NCBI RefSeq assembly: GCF_002259595.1
Contig: NZ_MWWU01000001.1
Location: 1 to 64,000 of the forward strand
Source: Aeriscardovia aeriphila
GTDB taxonomy: Bacteria; Actinomycetota; Actinomycetes; Actinomycetales; Bifidobacteriaceae
Direction of reading: 5' to 3'
DNA length: 64,000 nt
The translations under genes and the position numbers were made by a program. Below are positions 46,965-54,656 of the stretch, in pieces. Position 1 is the first letter of the stretch, and every line of letters begins with the position of its first letter. The notes beneath the pieces are model-generated. The model ran no database searches. It saw nothing but the letters and a program-made list of their open reading frames with translations, and was not told where the DNA came from.

Positions 46965-47476
46965 TTCGCCTCCTGTAGATGTTGAGCACGGGGGCTCTTG
47001 CACTCGGTACACTCAGGGCACCTAGCGCAGGCCACCTCGCGTGATCGCTCCGCCTTACTTTACCCCTACGTGTTCCCCGTTAAAGGACATATAAGGCGTG
47101 TCGGCTTGAGATTATCAGGAAACAAGGCTGTTGTCGTGAGTAATTACTCACCCGCTAGTGTGAAAACATGAACGCCATGTGCAAGTACGGTACTGATTGC
47201 TTGAAATACGAAAACTTTACATCAGGGTTATCACTCAAGCTGATAACCCGTGAAACGAGTAATTTTTCAAAAATGTTACAAAATTCTGTACATGGACTCA
47301 GAAAAGCCTATGATCTCACACATTTTGCAGCTGTTATCAGATTAGCTGAAGTAACAAGTACTGATAATCCTCCCAGGAAAACGTAAGCTAACTACCAATG
47401 CGCGAGGCATCGCCACCTCCACTGTTCTTGTTTTGGTGCGGCCGGTGCGCGTGAACCGATTGATTGAGGAGAATAT
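46965..47476. promoter_or_regulatory. Divergent region between atpB and the surface protease, rich in TTATCA elements
   Basis: About 510 bp. The atp promoter is not certain; TTTAAC, 16 bp, TAAAGT (about 47056-47083, minus) is a weak candidate. TTATCA/TGATAA occurs five times in 260 bp. Those copies are the motif at 47105-47117, a perfect inverted repeat with 9-bp arms GGGTTATCA (47225-47233) and TGATAACCC (47241-47249) around a CTCAAGC loop, TTATCAG at 47334, and CTGATAATC at 47361. A 72-codon ORF here (47168-47386) has no ribosome site and no coding character. Confidence 0.5.
47105..47117 (+). repeat. Copy of the dispersed CTYRAGATTATCA motif
   Basis: CTTGAGATTATCA, intergenic, upstream of atpB. 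Confidence 0.8.
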
Positions 47477-50400
47477 ATGAGTCAACGACCACACTCGAGG
47501 TCTGCTACAGCTGCCATCGCAGTTCTCGCAGCCGCCTCTATGTTCGCTACTCTTCCTGGCACCGCTGCAGCAGCAGAATCGACAGCAAAGTCGCCCGCTG
47601 CTTCCCAGCAAAGGTCAAAGGAAGCGTTGGCAAAACTCGTAGCCGAGAAAGGTTACGTTTCGAAGAAGATACGCGAAACACAAGGTACGACGGCTGCATT
47701 CATCCAGCTTGTGCAACAGTCTGGCATCGAAAAGAAGGCAGAGAAGCTCAACGGTAAGCTCAGCCTTTCTGCCAATCAAGAGAAGAGCGCCAACCAGGAA
47801 GCCCAAGCCTCTGCAAACAAGGCTTCCCGTGTTGCAGCAAGCGTAGAAGCTGAGCTCAAGAAGCTCGATCCACAGGCAAAAGTTCAGTACACCACGAGCT
47901 ACGCCATCTCCGGTTTGGCAGTTCAAGCAGATTCTCAGGCCTTGTTTAAGCTTGCACGCAACTCTTCCCACGTGTTGCGCGTTGTTCCACTGCCACAGCA
48001 CACCGCTTCCGTTGCCAGCGACCCTGACATGAAGGGTGTCACCGTTTCCGGTGGTCCAGAGAGCCCTCAGAATAAGAATTCTGACAATCTGGTGCGCGCC
48101 GTCAATACCTGGAGCCAAACAGGAAAGACGGGTAAGGGCGTCAACGTGGCCATCGTCGACACCGGCCTTGACTACACGCACGCTGATTTCGGCGGCGCAG
48201 GAACTACCGACGCTTACGACACGGCATACCAAGCTCAAGATGAAGACCCTCTGACTAACCCTGCACTCAGAGGCCTGTTCGACCCTGCCAAGTTCAAGGG
48301 CGGTTACGACTTCGCAGGCGCTGCTTATAACGGCAAGAAGGTCAAGACTCCAACGCCTGATCCAAACCCGATCGATGGTTCTGGCGGCCACCACGGCACC
48401 CACGTCGCTGGAACTTCTCTCGGCTTTGGTGTCAACGCTGACGGAACCACTTTCCGCGGTGACTACACCAAGCTCACCAACGGCGACGTTTCTGGCATGC
48501 GCATTGCCCCAGGTTCCGCCCCACAAGCTGGCGTTTACGCTTTGAAGGTGTTCGGTGACTACGGCGGCTCCACTGACCTGACGCTTCAGGCTCTCGACTG
48601 GATTGCCAAGCACAATCTCACTGCTTCCGAAGAAGACAAGATTTCTCTCGTCTCCATGTCGTTGGGTGACTCCTTCGGTACCCCAGATGACCCAGAAAAC
48701 GATGCTGTTGACAACTTGGCTGCTACCGGTGTTCTCTCCGTCATTGCTGCAGGCAACGACGGCGATATCACCGACATGCTGGGTGACCCGGGCGGCGCAC
48801 GTTCTGCTTTGACCGTTGCTGCTTCCTCCTCTGGTAAGACGGTTCAGGATGCTCTGCGCGTCGACGAAGGCCCAGCTTCCTTGAAGGGACAGCTGCTCGC
48901 CGGTCAGTACTCTGCAGACCTTTCTGGCGACTTTGATGTGGAATCCACTGAGGTTGTCCGCGTCAAGGATTCTGCTAACCTCGATGGCTGCTCTGCATAC
49001 TCTGATGAAGACAAAGCTCGCGTTGCTGGCAAGATCGCCTACGTTGAGTGGGACGACAAGGACGTGAAGTGCGGCTCTGGTAAGCGTTTCAACAATGCTG
49101 AAGCTGCTGGCGCCGTGGGCATCCTCTTCGCCTCTCAACACGACATTCCAGAAGCTGGTATCGCCGGTAACGCAACGCTTCCAGGCTTGCAGTTGGTGAA
49201 GTCTGCTGCCCAGAATGAGGAGCTTCAGAAGGCTATCGACGATGGCACGCTGAAGGTCACTCTCGCTTCTTCTTTGAAGCACGCTAAGGATGCTGATTAC
49301 TCCGCCGAGTTTGAGGATACAGTGGCAAGCTTCACCTCTCGCGGCCTGCACGGTTCTCACGATGGCACGGTGAAGCCTGATGTTGCTGCTCCTGGTGTTG
49401 GTATCATCTCCGCTTCGGCTGAGTCTGGTAACCAGTTTGAAGTGATGTCGGGTACCTCGATGGCTACCCCATTGACTTCTGGTATCGCCGCTCTGGTCCG
49501 CGAAGCTCACCCTGGCTTCACTGCTCAGCAAGTCAAGGCCCAGATTGTCAACACGGCTGATCACGATGTTCTCAACGCTACTCGCAGCGCGGCTGAAGCT
49601 CCTATTCGCGTGGGTACTGGCCGTGTGGATGCTTTGGCTGCTGTGAACAACCAGGTTCAGATCAGCTCTACTGATACCGAGGCTGTAACTGTTCAGTTCG
49701 GCGTTCTTCAGGTTCCTCAAGCAGGACTGACTCAGACGAAGGAACTCGTCGTTTCCAACAACTCTGATGTTGAGCGTTCCTACCGTGCTGAGTACTTGGC
49801 ACGTACTGAAACCCCAGGTGTTTCGTACACTCTGTCTGCTAACCAGGTCACTGTTCCAGCTCACGGCACCGCAAAGCTCTCTGTCACCCTGAAGGCTGAC
49901 CAGGCTGCTCTGCGTCACACTCTCGATAAGAACATGGAGCCACAGGTTCTCGGCGGCGACCGTGCTTATGTGACTGATGCTTCTGGTGTGGTGAAGCTCA
50001 CTCCTGTGAGCCCAGCTGTTGGTTCTGACCCTGCTGCTGTCGGCCTGCGCGTTGCAGTTTCCTCCGCTCCTCGCCCACTGTCAGAGACGGAAACTTCTCT
50101 GAAGGGCCTCAATGCTGGTGGCAAGCTCACTCTCTCTGGTCACGGTGTGAACCAGGGTGAAGGTAAGGAAGCTTACCAGTCCAAGCTGTACCCAATGGTC
50201 ATGGTTGCTGACGACCCTATCAACGCTTATAGCGGCGACTTGAATACGAACGGTCAGATTTCCAAGGCTTCTGGCGACTTGCGCGCTATTGGCTACTCCT
50301 CCACTGCCCCACAGTTGGATGATCCATCACAGGGTACGTTCTCTGTGGGTATCGTTACTGATAAGGCATGGTCGAACTTCTACACTCTTGCTATGTGGCC

Positions 50401-51844
50401 TTCCATCTTCTTCGATGTGAATGGTGATGACGACCCGGATTACCAGACCGAAATCAATACCACCAAAGGCAAAGATGAGAATCTGGATCGCGCTGAAGCA
50501 GTGACATACGACCTCAACACTAATGAGGTTGTAGATGTTGAGCCAATCGACAAGGAATTCTTGTTCGATTCCAACCAGCTCGTGCTCTCCACCAAGCTGT
50601 CTGCTTTGGGCTTCACGAAGGACACGCAGAACCCGTCGATCAACTTCCTCGTGGTAACTCGTTCTGTTTACGTTCCATCCTCTGAGCACTATTTCATCGA
50701 TCTCTATGGTCTCAATGAAACAACCACGGTCAACCCTTATGCTCCAGCTTTGAGCTTCGGCCCACTCTCTGAACAGGGCAAGAAGGCTATGGCTGACGCA
50801 AAGGCTGCTTCCTCCAGCGCCTCTACCCCAGCTCCAAGCGAGCCGGGCACAGGTTCTGAGGAGCCAGGCGCTTCTCGCACTTCGAAGAAGGCTGGCACTC
50901 AAGCTGCCCGTCGCACAACCTCTGCTCGTACTGCTGACACAAAGGAAGGCTCTGCTTCGGTCGAGCCAGTTTCTGACCCAGCTGCGCAAGCTCCAGGCCA
51001 GGTTGCCTTCGATGACCAGGATGGCCAGAGCGTGAAGGTGAGCACTGGCTCTTCTGCTCAGGACCTGCGAGTTCTGTCCATCCACAACTTGGGCAAGACC
51101 GCTCTGCGAGCCGAAGATCAGGCTCAGCCAGATGTTGATTCTCTCAGCGCAGTTGACCCTCAGAAGTTGCAGGATGCTATTGACCAGTACTCTCAGCTGA
51201 ACAAGGATGAGTGGACTTCCACCAGCTACGCTGAGCTGCAAAAGCAACTCGAAGCAGCCAAGGCTGTTCTCGCTGATCCTAATGCTGACCAGCAGGCCAT
51301 GGATGATGCTTATCAAGCACTTCTGACCGCTTACAACGGTCTGGTCGCTCGTGCTTCCGGCGTCTCCCGTGGCCGCCTGCAAGCAGCAGTCGGCGCTGCG
51401 GGCAAGCTCAACCCTGGCGATTACACTGACGAAACCTCTCAGGCATTGCAAGATGCTTTGAAGGCGGCTCAGGACGTTCTTGCCAATCCAGATGCAACTC
51501 AAGAGGATGTCGACAATGCTCTTGACGCCCTCTTGAAGGCAATGGATGCTCTGGAGAAGAAGCCTGCTGAGCAGCCTGGTAAGGACCAGAAGCCAGGCCA
51601 GCCATCTGAGCCAGGCAAGCCGGGTCAGCCATCTGAACCTGGTAAGCCAGCCGAGCCAGGCAAGGGTGGCAAGCAATCTGCTAAGCCACAGGTTGTTGCT
51701 CAAGCATCCCGCTCCCGCCTTGGTGAGACCGGTGCAAGCGCAAACCTCATCGCCCTCGGCGCACTGGTTCTGCTCGCCACTGGCTCCGCACTCACCCTGC
51801 TTCGTCGCAAAAACCACACCACGGTTGCTGGCGAAGAAGAGTGA
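47477..51844 (+). CDS. Cell-wall-anchored subtilisin-like serine protease
   Basis: A 1,455-residue surface protease with ATG after GAGGAG. A signal peptide ends near residue 35 (ATLPGTAAAA). An inhibitor-like prodomain covers about 40-185. The S8 catalytic triad lies in VAIVDTGLDYTH (Asp, about 229), GGHHGTHVAGT (His, about 310) and GTSMATPLTSG (Ser, about 660), with a PA insert between His and Ser (about 480-600). Fibronectin-like and Fn3-type regions follow. Two FIVAR repeats (about 1230-1295, 1300-1360), a Pro/Gly/Glu/Lys wall-spanning stretch, the sorting-like LGETG, a TM helix and an RRK tail end the protein. It is likely to degrade host or milk proteins, or to act as a C5a-peptidase-like virulence factor (inference). 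A terminator follows. Confidence 0.9.
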   Translation: MSQRPHSRSATAAIAVLAAASMFATLPGTAAAAESTAKSPAASQQRSKEALAKLVAEKGYVSKKIRETQGTTAAFIQLVQQSGIEKKAEKLNGKLSLSANQEKSANQEAQASANKASRVAASVEAELKKLDPQAKVQYTTSYAISGLAVQADSQALFKLARNSSHVLRVVPLPQHTASVASDPDMKGVTVSGGPESPQNKNSDNLVRAVNTWSQTGKTGKGVNVAIVDTGLDYTHADFGGAGTTDAYDTAYQAQDEDPLTNPALRGLFDPAKFKGGYDFAGAAYNGKKVKTPTPDPNPIDGSGGHHGTHVAGTSLGFGVNADGTTFRGDYTKLTNGDVSGMRIAPGSAPQAGVYALKVFGDYGGSTDLTLQALDWIAKHNLTASEEDKISLVSMSLGDSFGTPDDPENDAVDNLAATGVLSVIAAGNDGDITDMLGDPGGARSALTVAASSSGKTVQDALRVDEGPASLKGQLLAGQYSADLSGDFDVESTEVVRVKDSANLDGCSAYSDEDKARVAGKIAYVEWDDKDVKCGSGKRFNNAEAAGAVGILFASQHDIPEAGIAGNATLPGLQLVKSAAQNEELQKAIDDGTLKVTLASSLKHAKDADYSAEFEDTVASFTSRGLHGSHDGTVKPDVAAPGVGIISASAESGNQFEVMSGTSMATPLTSGIAALVREAHPGFTAQQVKAQIVNTADHDVLNATRSAAEAPIRVGTGRVDALAAVNNQVQISSTDTEAVTVQFGVLQVPQAGLTQTKELVVSNNSDVERSYRAEYLARTETPGVSYTLSANQVTVPAHGTAKLSVTLKADQAALRHTLDKNMEPQVLGGDRAYVTDASGVVKLTPVSPAVGSDPAAVGLRVAVSSAPRPLSETETSLKGLNAGGKLTLSGHGVNQGEGKEAYQSKLYPMVMVADDPINAYSGDLNTNGQISKASGDLRAIGYSSTAPQLDDPSQGTFSVGIVTDKAWSNFYTLAMWPSIFFDVNGDDDPDYQTEINTTKGKDENLDRAEAVTYDLNTNEVVDVEPIDKEFLFDSNQLVLSTKLSALGFTKDTQNPSINFLVVTRSVYVPSSEHYFIDLYGLNETTTVNPYAPALSFGPLSEQGKKAMADAKAASSSASTPAPSEPGTGSEEPGASRTSKKAGTQAARRTTSARTADTKEGSASVEPVSDPAAQAPGQVAFDDQDGQSVKVSTGSSAQDLRVLSIHNLGKTALRAEDQAQPDVDSLSAVDPQKLQDAIDQYSQLNKDEWTSTSYAELQKQLEAAKAVLADPNADQQAMDDAYQALLTAYNGLVARASGVSRGRLQAAVGAAGKLNPGDYTDETSQALQDALKAAQDVLANPDATQEDVDNALDALLKAMDALEKKPAEQPGKDQKPGQPSEPGKPGQPSEPGKPAEPGKGGKQSAKPQVVAQASRSRLGETGASANLIALGALVLLATGSALTLLRRKNHTTVAGEEE

Positions 51845-51928
51845 ATAACTCCATAAACCGGTCGAACGACTCTCCTTCATCGACCGGCGGCCACATCCCC
51901 TACAACCGCGGGATGTGAATGGTAGAAA

Positions 51929-51970
51929 GAAAACTCCACTGTCCGTGATTCGGCAGTGGAGTTTTCTTTT
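51929..51970. terminator. Terminator after the surface protease (bidirectional)
   Basis: A 13-bp perfect stem, GAAAACTCCACTG / CAGTGGAGTTTTC (51929-51941, 51954-51966), is followed by TTTT. The purine-rich flank also allows use from the minus strand. Confidence 0.9.
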
Positions 51971-51971
51971 C

Positions 51972-51984
51972 TGATAATCTTGAG
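51972..51984 (-). repeat. Copy of the dispersed CTYRAGATTATCA motif
   Basis: TGATAATCTTGAG, directly after the terminator T-run of the protease. Confidence 0.8.
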
Positions 51985-52032
51985 TTATTTTTCCTGAGCT
52001 TGAGCCAAACAGTGCGTAACCGAGAACCCAGC

Positions 52033-52191
52033 TCAAGCAACGTACAACAAAACAAGACCGGTTGCCACGCATAGAATGCAGATACCGGCCAGAATTCTCA
52101 CCGTCATGACTTGCTTATGCGCAACAAGAGATCGTCCTTCCTGCCCTTTAGCACTAGCAGAACCAGCACCAGAAGCAGTGCCGAACGTCAT
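52033..52191 (-). CDS. Possible small single-TM protein (52 aa)
   Basis: A minus-strand ORF with an N-terminal Gly/Ala/Ser-rich half (MTFGTASGAGSASAKG), then a basic stretch and one convincing TM helix (ILAGICILCVATGLVLLYVA) to the very end. An internal Met at residue 29 could start a shorter form. The ribosome site is poor. The base composition and the clean amphipathic-to-hydrophobic layout favour a real gene, but there is no family match I recognise. It ends 49 bp from the protease terminator. Confidence 0.4.
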   Translation of the reverse strand: MTFGTASGAGSASAKGQEGRSLVAHKQVMTVRILAGICILCVATGLVLLYVA

Positions 52192-52328
52192 GCTGAATAA
52201 CGCTGCGAAAACAAAATGTCAGCAAGGGCGCTAAACGCGCCCTGCGCTGGCACGGTTTGACAAGTAAAGAGAGACGCCTCTTCATACGGAAAACGGCCGG
52301 ATTCTGAAACTGAATCCGGCCGCATTAG

Positions 52329-52402
52329 TAGCGGGGCATGGATTTGAACCATGGACCTCTGGGTTATGAGCCCAGCGAGCTACCGAGCTGCTCCACCCCG
52401 CG
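52329..52402 (-). tRNA. Initiator tRNA-Met (CAT anticodon)
   Basis: On the minus strand the acceptor starts CGCGGGG with a mismatched first pair (C1 opposite T72). The anticodon arm has three consecutive G-C pairs (CTGGGCTCATAACCCAG). Both are initiator hallmarks. The T arm contains GGTTCAAATCC. The 3' CCA is not encoded. Confidence 0.93.
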
Positions 52403-52561
52403 ATACGCGATGTTGCTTGTGCAACGTCTCTCTAGTTTACACAGTCTGAAAAACTTGTCAAGCACTGACACGAAAGCAGTGAACAAACAGTGAAACCGGC
52501 TCACGTCGACACTCACAAGCGCGTCCTCTCACTTCACCGCTCACAAACTCGTCCGCTCGCC

Positions 52562-53842
52562 TCACGAATTATCGATAAAGCTCACCACGCGAGCACAAGC
52601 AAGAAGCGTGCCATCCTCGTTGAAACCATGCGGCTGGCCAGGCAGCAACACAAGCTGCGACTCAGGAATCTCCCCCACCGCGCGGTAGCTGACATCAGGC
52701 GGCACAACAGAATCATCCATGCCCTGAACAATGAGCGTAGGCACAGGAATCTGCGCCAGCCAACGGTTCGCATCAACATCCCAGATATCCGTCGCATACT
52801 GACGGCTCAAGGTCACACCAAACTGCGTCACCTGCTCAGGAATCAGAGCTTTATCCTGGAAAACATAGCGCACAAGGTGAGGCAGCATAAACGCTGGATA
52901 TTCGAAAACTGCGCGCGCATACCACTTCGACTGCTCGTGCAGTGCGATCAGCGCAGCAAGCCCTCCTTGCGATTGCCCCAGAAGCGTAATCTGCTGGATG
53001 TTCACATCACTTTGGTTGCGCAACCACTGGGTAACGGTCAGGGCATCTTGCGCCTCTGTTTTCGCTGACATCGTGGTGGTCGAGCCGGAGGATGCCGCAC
53101 CTGGCGCAATTCCTCGCGGGTCGAAGAGCACGACGTCGTAGCCCGCGCGAGCCAGCCGTTGGCCAACACTCGCACGGCAGGCGCTCTGCGTAACTGCTAA
53201 TCCTGAGACGCATATCACAACAGGGCGGGGCTTGAGATTATCACTGCTCAACTGCCCAGCAGCTCGCAACCTCGTTACCGAGAGGAATTGATCAGGCGAG
53301 CCAGGTACGGGAACTTTCACCGTTTCAGTAGCAGGGGTCTGCCCCGCAAAGCGCGACTGCTGGTTTCTCTCCTCCAGCCATGACAATGCCTCTTGTGGCT
53401 CGTGGGTTTCACGGCACGTGCGAGCTCGCGAGCGAAGGGTTGGACTCAGGGTGGATTCAGCCTGAGTGGAAATCTTGCGCCCTGCGATAGGCTGCTCACC
53501 AAAAGTGGCGCACTCATCAACATCGTGAGGCACAGTAAAGCCGCCAAAAGCGCGCGGATCCCGCTTGAGAGCTTGCTGGATTCTCACCGGCAAAGTTGCG
53601 CCGCTCACCACCGTCTGCCGGGCAGCTCGGCCCTGCGAAAAGGTGCGGAAAGCAAAGAAGGCGCTGGCTGCCACAAAAGCGAGTGCGAGCAGTAAAACCA
53701 AAAAATGGCGCGCCCCAGCATGGTGGGAACGCGCCTTTTTGTCACGAGAATCGTTTTCGTCACGGTAATCATCGTGATCACGGTAATCATCCGCCTCATT
53801 GGTTGGGTCGGCGAATGTTTCCGTGTAATCGTGAGAAGTCAT
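52562..53842 (-). CDS. Membrane-anchored alpha/beta hydrolase
   Basis: A 426-residue protein. Residues 1-45 are very charged with DDYRDHDDYRDENDSRD. A TM helix follows at about 47-68, so the catalytic part is extracytoplasmic. The alpha/beta hydrolase fold (about 190-426) has the oxyanion/HG-like strand PVVICVSGLAVTQ, a nucleophile elbow GQSQGGLAAL, an acid near MDDSVVPPD and the histidine in GQPHGFNEDG. The substrate is unknown; esterase or peptidase activity fits. No ribosome site is seen, but TACAAT lies 6 nt before the ATG, which suggests a leaderless transcript. Confidence 0.8.
   Translation of the reverse strand: MTSHDYTETFADPTNEADDYRDHDDYRDENDSRDKKARSHHAGARHFLVLLLALAFVAASAFFAFRTFSQGRAARQTVVSGATLPVRIQQALKRDPRAFGGFTVPHDVDECATFGEQPIAGRKISTQAESTLSPTLRSRARTCRETHEPQEALSWLEERNQQSRFAGQTPATETVKVPVPGSPDQFLSVTRLRAAGQLSSDNLKPRPVVICVSGLAVTQSACRASVGQRLARAGYDVVLFDPRGIAPGAASSGSTTTMSAKTEAQDALTVTQWLRNQSDVNIQQITLLGQSQGGLAALIALHEQSKWYARAVFEYPAFMLPHLVRYVFQDKALIPEQVTQFGVTLSRQYATDIWDVDANRWLAQIPVPTLIVQGMDDSVVPPDVSYRAVGEIPESQLVLLPGQPHGFNEDGTLLACARVVSFIDNS
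53231..53243 (+). repeat. Copy of the dispersed CTYRAGATTATCA motif (coding)
   Basis: CTTGAGATTATCA; on the minus strand it encodes DNLK in the alpha/beta hydrolase. Confidence 0.8.
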
Positions 53843-53880
53843 ACGCCCATTGTAGGGCGCAAAGTTGAGCCTACGCTAAC

Positions 53881-54312
53881 TCAGCCTTCAATGGCGACAG
53901 TAGTCTCGGCTTCATCCTTAGCAGGAGCCTTCTTCGGCAAGGTCAGAGTGAGGATGCCGTTGGAGAAGGTGGCGTGGATGTCACGAGGCTGGAAGCCTTC
54001 ACCCACGTAGAAGCTACGAGAACGGGTGCCAGAGAAGCGCTCGCGACGGAGCAGCTTGCCCTGAGAATCCTTATCCTCGCTCTCCTTCTTCGCAGTTGCA
54101 GTGACGACGAGGTTGCCATCCTTGAGCTGCACGTTTACATCCGACTTGTCAAAGCCAGGAAGCTCCATGGACAGCTCGTAGTCGTCGCCCTTATCACGAA
54201 CATCAGTGCTCATGATGTTGGCTGGCATGGAGTTGCGAACCATGCGATCGGGGAAGAAGCTATCAAAAGCGTCATCAAAATCAGAACCAAAAACTGTTGG
54301 AAGGAATGCCAT
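53881..54312 (-). CDS. hsp20: Small heat-shock protein, Hsp20 family
   Basis: A 143-residue holdase that keeps unfolded proteins soluble. The alpha-crystallin domain (about 33-125) shows VRDKGDDYELSMELPGFDKS, NLVVTATAKKESED, ERFSGTRSRSFYVGEGF and NGILTLTLPKK. The ATG follows GGACGTGAGGG. A HAIR-like site for HspR lies 227 bp upstream. About 340 bp separate it from glgE on the other strand. Confidence 0.93.
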   Translation of the reverse strand: MAFLPTVFGSDFDDAFDSFFPDRMVRNSMPANIMSTDVRDKGDDYELSMELPGFDKSDVNVQLKDGNLVVTATAKKESEDKDSQGKLLRRERFSGTRSRSFYVGEGFQPRDIHATFSNGILTLTLPKKAPAKDEAETTVAIEG

Positions 54313-54656
54313 AAACCCTCACGTCCTTTCATTAACGCTTTTCGCGATGGCGGGCTCAAGCTTGCCGTCAGGCCCGTGCGGCTGGCTGTTCTCGTGCGGC
54401 TGACTGTTGAAGTAGCCGCGGGTGGAGCGCCTGCGAGCTCGGACGGCTCGTGCTCGCCCGGCCATCGTGGTCATTTGTTCTACTTGGCTCAACCCGAAAT
54501 CAAGCTGCACATTCCCCGATTTCACTCTGAGTTAAAAACTTGATAGCAGTAGGCTCAAGTTTTGGGTTTGTCGAATTTAACGAGGTGTACCGGTAAGCTG
54601 AAAGAGTCGCCAACAGCGATAGCAACCATTACAGCCATGAGCAAGGAGGCGCTTTT
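54313..54656. promoter_or_regulatory. Divergent region between hsp20 and glgE
   Basis: It holds a HAIR-like inverted repeat (54539-54559). A minus-strand ORF of 51-68 codons (54319-54525, internal MTTMAGRARAV) ends 6 nt before the hsp20 ATG, so the hsp20 ribosome site lies in its last codons. It could be a leader peptide but has no good start site. GCAAGGAGGCG precedes glgE. The promoters are not resolved. Confidence 0.4.
54539..54559. promoter_or_regulatory. HAIR-like operator (HspR site)
   Basis: Arms CTTGATA and GCTCAAG with a 7-bp spacer, 21 bp in all. The known HspR consensus is CTTGAGT-N7-ACTCAAG, so 11 of 14 arm positions match. Its place upstream of hsp20 supports heat-shock control. 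Confidence 0.6.

Noticed and set aside
47168-47386. 72-codon ORF upstream of the protease
   Set aside because: No ribosome site, no coding character, and it overlaps a group of palindromic elements that explain the sequence better.
47615-49918. Open frame of 767 codons on minus inside the surface protease
   Set aside because: Antisense shadow. The plus frame has the complete S8 catalytic triad.
54319-54525. 68-codon ORF ending just before hsp20
   Set aside because: No convincing start and Arg-rich random-looking composition. It is mentioned in the intergenic entry as a possible leader peptide but not called as a gene.
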